From a virus: a DNA stretch of 64,000 bases. Shown here in pieces: positions 59,195-64,000 of the stretch. Position 1 is the first letter of the stretch, and every line of letters starts with the position of its first letter. The notes beneath the pieces are model-generated. The model ran no database searches. It was given only the letters and a program-made list of their open reading frames with translations, and had not been told where the DNA came from. The stretch is taken from positions 1-64,000 of the IMG/VR virus record IMGVR_UViG_3300028423_000356. One strand, given 5' to 3'. The translations under genes and the position numbers were made by a program.

Positions 59195-59949
59195 TGTTAG
59201 GCACTTATTTTTATCATAAAAGAATACGAAAATCAGTTGCAGTGTTTGGTTCACTGTTCAACAATATATACGTGTTGCGTTCAGGAGCAAATGGTGAAGT
59301 ATTCAACCAACAAAAAGTTCCTTTATCTTATGCTCCTCGTGAAAAATTCTTAGATAGAATTAGAGAAAATGAAGATTTACAATCAGACACTAAAGTTGCA
59401 GTAAAATTGCCCAGAATGTCCTTTGAAATGTTGGCAATTGATTATGACCCTCAAAGACAACTACCAAAAACAAATAAATTTAAAAGATTAAATGAAGAAT
59501 ATGGTCCAGCAAATATATACACACCAGTTCCATATAATATAACATTTCAATTAAATATATTAGCAAAACAACAAGAAGATGCTTTACAAATTGTGGAACA
59601 AATAATACCATTTTTTAATCCACAGTATTCTGTTTCTATTAAACCCATTGATGAATATCCAGAATTAATTGAGGATACACCAATTATATTGAATGGTGTT
59701 ACATTTTTAGATGATTATGAGGGAAGTTTAGAAGATAGAAGAACTATTTTATACACTTTAGATTTTACTATGAAAATTAATTTCTATGGTAGTATTGATA
59801 CTAATGAAACATTGATTACTAAGTCAATAGTTGATATACAAGATACAAGAGATGGTAGTGGTTCAAGGATAACAGTAGTTCCAGACCCTGCAGATGCTTC
59901 ACCTGACAGTGACTACGGATTTAATGTTACAATCGATCCTATTGAATAA
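59194..59949 (+). CDS. gp15: tail completion/sheath stabiliser gp15
   Basis: A 251-residue protein of the gp15 family: LGTYFYHKRIRKSVAVFGSLFNNIYVLR, then LPRMSFEMLAIDYDPQRQLPKTNKF, NIYTPVPYNITFQLNILAKQQEDALQIVEQIIPFFNPQYSVSI. It caps the tail at the neck. Coupled to gp14. Confidence 0.9.
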   Translation: MLGTYFYHKRIRKSVAVFGSLFNNIYVLRSGANGEVFNQQKVPLSYAPREKFLDRIRENEDLQSDTKVAVKLPRMSFEMLAIDYDPQRQLPKTNKFKRLNEEYGPANIYTPVPYNITFQLNILAKQQEDALQIVEQIIPFFNPQYSVSIKPIDEYPELIEDTPIILNGVTFLDDYEGSLEDRRTILYTLDFTMKINFYGSIDTNETLITKSIVDIQDTRDGSGSRITVVPDPADASPDSDYGFNVTIDPIE

Positions 59950-59964
59950 ATAAAGGAGAATGAT

Positions 59965-60144
59965 ATGATTGATAAAGAATTAAGAGAAGAAAGACTAAGA
60001 GTATGTGAAACTTGTGAATTTTATAATGATAAAAGAACTATAGCAGGATTAAGAGATGTTAGATGTGATGCTTGTGGATGTAATCTAAAATTAAAAGCAT
60101 ACATAAAAATGTCTAAATGTCCAAAAGATAAATGGAAAAGATAA
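59965..60144 (+). CDS. small zinc-ribbon protein
   Basis: A 59-residue protein with two Cys pairs, CETC (residues 14-17) and CDACGC (residues 34-39), plus a third CP near the end (SKCPKDKW). It matches a small T4-like phage protein beside gp15/gp16 (CxxCxxY...CxxCgCf...CPxxKW). AAGGAG precedes ATG 59965, and it ends directly before the small terminase start. Function unknown. Confidence 0.65.
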   Translation: MIDKELREERLRVCETCEFYNDKRTIAGLRDVRCDACGCNLKLKAYIKMSKCPKDKWKR

Positions 60145-60555
60145 ATGACTAAAGATTCTGATAATACTCAAGTTACATTAATTGAAGAGGATAAAACTGC
60201 TCAAGAAGATATTGAGTTTGTTAGAAATTCATATTACAATCTCATAAACTATGGAAATGAAGCACTTGAAGAAATGATAGAAGTTGCCAAATCAACAGAA
60301 CATCCTCGTGCTTATGAAGTGTTATCAAATATGTTGAAACATGTTTCAGAACTTAATGGAAATCTACTAGATTTACATAAAAAGAAAAAAGAAATAAATA
60401 AAGAAGAACAAGAAAAAATATTAGAAAATAATAAAACAACCAATAATTTATTCGTAGGTTCAACAACCGAACTACAAAAAATGTTATCAAAGGTGAATGA
60501 TGATAACAATAATTCTCAAGAAGATATTATTGATGTAACACCAGAAGAAGATTAA
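60145..60555 (+). CDS. gp16: small terminase subunit gp16
   Basis: A 136-residue protein with the DIEFVRNSYYNLINYGNEALEEMIEVAKSTEHPRAYEVLSNMLKHVSELNGNLLDLHKKKKEI core of gp16, a helical oligomer that recognises DNA for packaging. The C-terminus is acidic. It starts right after the zinc-ribbon gene and ends two bases before gp17. Confidence 0.88.
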   Translation: MTKDSDNTQVTLIEEDKTAQEDIEFVRNSYYNLINYGNEALEEMIEVAKSTEHPRAYEVLSNMLKHVSELNGNLLDLHKKKKEINKEEQEKILENNKTTNNLFVGSTTELQKMLSKVNDDNNNSQEDIIDVTPEED

Positions 60556-60556
60556 T

Positions 60557-62179
60557 ATGAATGAAAGAAGTGATTCATACTTAGGTAATCCAAATGTTAA
60601 ACGTGATGGTGTGTCAACACCATTTACCCAAGAACAAATCTTGGAATACAAAAAATGTATGGATGACCCAGTATATTTTGCAAAAAAATATTGTAAAGTT
60701 GTTTCTCTTGATGAAGGTCTCATAGATTTTGATCTATATCCTTATCAAGAAAAAATGTTTAATCAATTTAATGAAAATAGATTTAATATTGTATTAGCTT
60801 GTCGTCAGTCAGGTAAATCAATTTCTTCAGTTGCATATCTCTTGTGGTTTGGTATTTTTCATTCTGAAAAAACAATCGTAATTCTTGCCAACAAAGGTGC
60901 AACTGCAAAGGAAATGTTAGCAAGAATTACCATAATGCTTGAAAATTTACCTTTTTTCATTCAACCTGGATGTAAAGCATTAAACAAACACACAATAGAA
61001 TTTTCCAATAATTCAAGGATAGTTGCTGCAGCAACATCAGCATCATCAATTCGTGGTATGTCCGCTTCATTACTTTATTTGGACGAATTTGCTTTCGTTG
61101 AAAATGCATCTGAATTCTATACATCCACTTATCCAGTTATCACGTCAGGTAAAAGCACAAAGGTTATTATAACATCAACGGCAAATGGTGTAGGCAACAT
61201 GTTCCATAAATTATGGGAAGGTGCTGTTCAGGGTGTTAATGAATACATACCATTTAGAGTAGATTGGTGGGATGTTCCTGGGAGAGATGAAAAATGGAAA
61301 GAACAAACTATTAATAATACATCTGAAATACAATTCGACCAAGAATTTGGAAATACATTCTTTGGAACAGGTGATACCCTTATTGAGTCATCCGCTCTTT
61401 TAGAACAAAAAAGGATGCATTATAAACACCTATTGGAAAATAATTGTTTAAGAATATATGAAGAACCAGAAATAGGACATGAATATATAATGACAGTTGA
61501 TGTATCAAAGGGTGTTGGGGGTGACTATTCAACATTTAATATAATAGATGTTACATCAAGACCATTTAGACAAGTTGCAGTATATAGAAATAATAAAATA
61601 TCACCTGTGTTATTCCCAAATATAATTGTTAAGTATGCTGAAAAATATAATAAATGTTATGTTGTAGTTGAAAACAATGATCAGGGTGCTGTTGTATGTA
61701 ATGGTATATATTTTGATTTAGAATACGAAAATTTCTATATGGAATCATCAACAAAATCAACAGGTTTGGGTGTAACTATGAATAAAAAAGTGAAAAGACT
61801 TGGTTGTTCAGCGATTAAAGATATTGTTGAAAATCGCAAAATAAATATTGTTGACGATGAAACCATCATAGAAATGTCAACCTTTGTCTCGAAAGGACAT
61901 TCATTTGAGGCATCTCAAGGTAATCACGATGATTTAATGATGAATCTTGTATTGTTTGGGTATTTTACTAACACACAGTTTTTTGGTGATTTAATAGGTG
62001 TTAATATGAAATCGGTATTATTTGATAAAGAAGTTAATGAAATAGATGAAAACATAGTTCCCTTTGGTTTTATTGATGATGGATTAGATGATGCACTAAC
62101 AGCTGAAGAACATTTGGAAAGAACATATGATTGGTCATTAAATACGGTTTATGAGACTGAAGAATGGGGTAATTTTTAA
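60557..62179 (+). CDS. gp17: large terminase subunit gp17
   Basis: A 540-residue packaging motor: the ATPase has Walker A CRQSGKS (residues 82-88), Walker B LLYLDE (172-177) and motif III STAN (207-210). The C-terminal RNase-H-fold nuclease starts with MTVDVSKGVGGDYS (about 312-325, first catalytic Asp) and continues with VVVENNDQG and GNHDDLMMN (acidic residues). It cuts concatemers and pumps DNA into the head. Confidence 0.95.
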   Translation: MNERSDSYLGNPNVKRDGVSTPFTQEQILEYKKCMDDPVYFAKKYCKVVSLDEGLIDFDLYPYQEKMFNQFNENRFNIVLACRQSGKSISSVAYLLWFGIFHSEKTIVILANKGATAKEMLARITIMLENLPFFIQPGCKALNKHTIEFSNNSRIVAAATSASSIRGMSASLLYLDEFAFVENASEFYTSTYPVITSGKSTKVIITSTANGVGNMFHKLWEGAVQGVNEYIPFRVDWWDVPGRDEKWKEQTINNTSEIQFDQEFGNTFFGTGDTLIESSALLEQKRMHYKHLLENNCLRIYEEPEIGHEYIMTVDVSKGVGGDYSTFNIIDVTSRPFRQVAVYRNNKISPVLFPNIIVKYAEKYNKCYVVVENNDQGAVVCNGIYFDLEYENFYMESSTKSTGLGVTMNKKVKRLGCSAIKDIVENRKINIVDDETIIEMSTFVSKGHSFEASQGNHDDLMMNLVLFGYFTNTQFFGDLIGVNMKSVLFDKEVNEIDENIVPFGFIDDGLDDALTAEEHLERTYDWSLNTVYETEEWGNF

Positions 62180-62196
62180 TTGTATTTTCTTAAAAA

Positions 62197-62210
62197 TATA
62201 AATATAAATA
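62197..62210 (+). promoter_or_regulatory. tandem T4-type late promoter boxes
   Basis: TATAAATA twice, overlapping (62197-62204 and 62203-62210), about 68 bases before the sheath gene, as expected for a strongly expressed gene. Confidence 0.8.
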
Positions 62211-62277
62211 TGAAAAACGAAATTGAATTCCTTATAATGATAAAACTTATAATTAAAACTCTAGAGAGGTAAAAACA

Positions 62278-63957
62278 ATGGCTTTATTTAACCCTTCCGC
62301 TTCTCCTGCAGTTGTTGTTCGTGAAGTAGACTTAACAGGTGGTGTACCTAATGTCCAATCTTCAACAGGTGTATTCGTAGGTAACTTTAACTGGGGTCCA
62401 GTATTACAAAGAACATTAATAGGTTCTGAATCTGGTCTAGCAGAAACTTTCACAACACCAAATAAAACAAATGCAAGAGACTTTATTTCAGCTGCGAAAT
62501 TTTTGACTTATTCGCAAGCTCTATATGTAACAAGAATCATAGATGAAAATGCTTCTAATGCTTATACTGATATCAATGAACTAATTGATTCGGACAACAT
62601 TTCATCAGCATTTGATTCAGCAGATTATAAAAAAATAACAATAAGAAACGAAGAAGAATTTGAAATACTTAAAATGTCCTTAGATGTGATTTCAGCAAAT
62701 TGGATTGCTAGATTTCCGGGTGCTTTAGGTAATTCATTAAAAGTATCATACCATTCTGGTGGAACTGGATTTGAAAATTGGGAATATTCTGATTTTTTCG
62801 ATGCTGCACCAAATAATGACGAAGTTCATGTTGTGGTAGTAGATGAAAATGGTTTATTCACTGGTAGTGAAAACACAGTTCTTGAAACTTATCAATTTGT
62901 TTCAAAAGACCCAATTGCTAAAAACCCAAATGGTACTACAAATTATATTAATGATGTGATAAATAACAAATCACAATATGTGTATTTCACAGGTTCAGCA
63001 GATTCATTTTCAGGATCTGAATCAAAATCATTTGATATGGGTAACGATTCATCATCTATAGGTGTTGATGAATACCAAATAGGATTTGATTTATATAATG
63101 ATATAGAAACAGTAACTATCGATTTTTTAATTTCACCAAGTATGGTTAACAGAACTGACCATGTTACTATGGTTAATTATTTGGTAAGTATTGCAGAAGG
63201 TGAACGTAAAGATTGTGTTGTAATAACATCACCAGCAGTTTCAGATATGGATGAATTCAATCCTGACAATATAAACACTAATATTATCGAAACATCAAAG
63301 GGATACACACGTTCATCATATTTAGTTGCTGAAAACAACTTTTTAAAGGTATATGATAAATATAACGATCAATATATCGATATTCCTGCTGCTTCTTCAA
63401 CTGCTGGTATTATGGCAGCAACTGACTTAAATGCAGCACCTTGGTTTTCCCCAGCAGGAACAAGACGTGGAAACTACTTGGGTGTAACAACTCTTAAATA
63501 CAATCCAACAAAAAAACATAGAGATGAACTTTATAAAGTTGGTGTAAACCCAATTGCTAATATTCCGGGTCAAGGTATTCTTCTATATGGAGATAAAACT
63601 TTCCTCGCAAGACCTTCAGCATTTGATAGAATTAATGTTCGTCGTCTATTTTTAGTTCTTGAAAGAGCAATTTCAAGAGCAGCAAAAAATGTAATTTTTG
63701 AACTTAACGATGAGTTCACTCGTGCCGAATTTGTTAACATTGTGGAACCTGTTCTACGTGAAGTACAAGGTCGTCGTGGACTAACAGACTATAAAGTTGT
63801 TTGTGATGAAACAAATAACACTCCAGCTGTTGTAGATCGCAATGAGTTCGTAGCAAACATCTTCATCAAACCAACACGTTCAATCAACTTTGTAACACTA
63901 AACTTTGTTGCAGTTAGATCTGGTGTGTCATTTGAAGAAGTTGTTGGAACAGTATAA
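62278..63957 (+). CDS. gp18: tail sheath protein gp18
   Basis: A 559-residue contractile sheath protein: NPSASPAVVVREVDLTGGVPNVQSSTGVFVGNFNWGP at the N-terminus, a variable middle, and a conserved C-terminal domain (ILLYGDKTFLARPSAFDRINVRRLFLVLERAISRAAKNVIFELND..., LTDYKVVCDETNNTP, NEFVANIFIKPTRSINFVTLNFVAVRSGVSFEEVV) that forms the sheath mesh. AGAGG precedes the start. Confidence 0.95.
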   Translation: MALFNPSASPAVVVREVDLTGGVPNVQSSTGVFVGNFNWGPVLQRTLIGSESGLAETFTTPNKTNARDFISAAKFLTYSQALYVTRIIDENASNAYTDINELIDSDNISSAFDSADYKKITIRNEEEFEILKMSLDVISANWIARFPGALGNSLKVSYHSGGTGFENWEYSDFFDAAPNNDEVHVVVVDENGLFTGSENTVLETYQFVSKDPIAKNPNGTTNYINDVINNKSQYVYFTGSADSFSGSESKSFDMGNDSSSIGVDEYQIGFDLYNDIETVTIDFLISPSMVNRTDHVTMVNYLVSIAEGERKDCVVITSPAVSDMDEFNPDNINTNIIETSKGYTRSSYLVAENNFLKVYDKYNDQYIDIPAASSTAGIMAATDLNAAPWFSPAGTRRGNYLGVTTLKYNPTKKHRDELYKVGVNPIANIPGQGILLYGDKTFLARPSAFDRINVRRLFLVLERAISRAAKNVIFELNDEFTRAEFVNIVEPVLREVQGRRGLTDYKVVCDETNNTPAVVDRNEFVANIFIKPTRSINFVTLNFVAVRSGVSFEEVVGTV

Positions 63958-63972
63958 TAAGGAGATATAACA

Positions 63973-64000
63973 ATGGCTTTTAGAATTAATGAATTTAAAG
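63973..64000 (+). CDS. gp19: tail tube protein gp19 (start only)
   Basis: Nine codons (MAFRINEFK) are visible before the window ends. AAGGAGATAT precedes ATG 63973. Position after gp18 and the start residues fit the tail tube protein. Only the 5' end is present. Confidence 0.65.

Noticed and set aside
1-64000. Prophage, integrase or attachment site
   Set aside because: No integrase, repressor or att-like repeats are seen; the gene set is that of a lytic T4-like phage.

Overview
The window is part of the genome of a lytic, AT-rich T4-like myovirus (contractile tail), most likely from a marine or other aquatic bacterium. It carries the T4 core set in recognisable order: gp33, gp32, RNase H, tail tube cap gp48, baseplate gp53/gp5/gp25/gp6/gp8, neck gp13/14/15, terminase gp16/17, tail sheath gp18 and the start of tail tube gp19. 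The style of several proteins (DUF4815 giant structural protein, cysteine-rich 'CPLATQDLE' protein, gp26/gp51 pair) is that of marine T4-like phages. No photosynthesis genes are present. The host cannot be named from the sequence.

Layout. 1-1139: a tandem array of five perfect or near-perfect hairpins whose loops expose CUCC/CCUCC (anti-Shine-Dalgarno-like), followed by two genes whose DNA carries 13 copies of a CTCAACCTT-like nonamer in all three reading frames. 1140-2724: structured intergenic DNA, a dATP/dGTP pyrophosphohydrolase-like gene and a 435-base gene-free stretch with TAAGGTGCA repeats. 2725-13787: many small early or middle genes with three DNA methyltransferases (two adenine-type, one cytosine-C5), a tRNA-like RNA, a truncated P-loop kinase, RNase H and a glutaredoxin. 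13803-17557: small proteins and a five-gene sugar-transfer cluster. 17644-25993: small genes, a possible repair glycosylase, a degenerate aldolase-like protein, an M15 endolysin-type peptidase, a fourth methyltransferase, gp33 and gp32. 26041-30622: minus-strand block of tail/head genes (tape-measure candidate, gp51, gp26, gp54-like, gp2-like, gp4). 30682-62179: plus-strand baseplate, fiber, neck and packaging genes. 62278-64000: sheath and start of tube.

Regulation. Two promoter classes are visible. Nine sigma70-like promoters (TTGAC[A/T], exactly 17 bases, TATATT, usually as ACTATATTAT) sit before early/middle genes from 1390 to 24253. T4-type late boxes (TATAAATA) sit before the structural genes on both strands, which fits the presence of gp33. 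Most genes have clear AGGAG/GGAGA ribosome sites, and many overlap their neighbour by ATGA or TAATG.

Most unusual points: the anti-SD hairpin array with its neighbouring nonamer-studded genes; an aldolase-fold protein that seems to have lost its catalytic lysine; two apparently inactive peptidoglycan-hydrolase domains beside the real tail lysozyme; a tRNA-like RNA with an abnormal anticodon loop; and Asp-Ser-Asp tripeptides repeated through many virion proteins.
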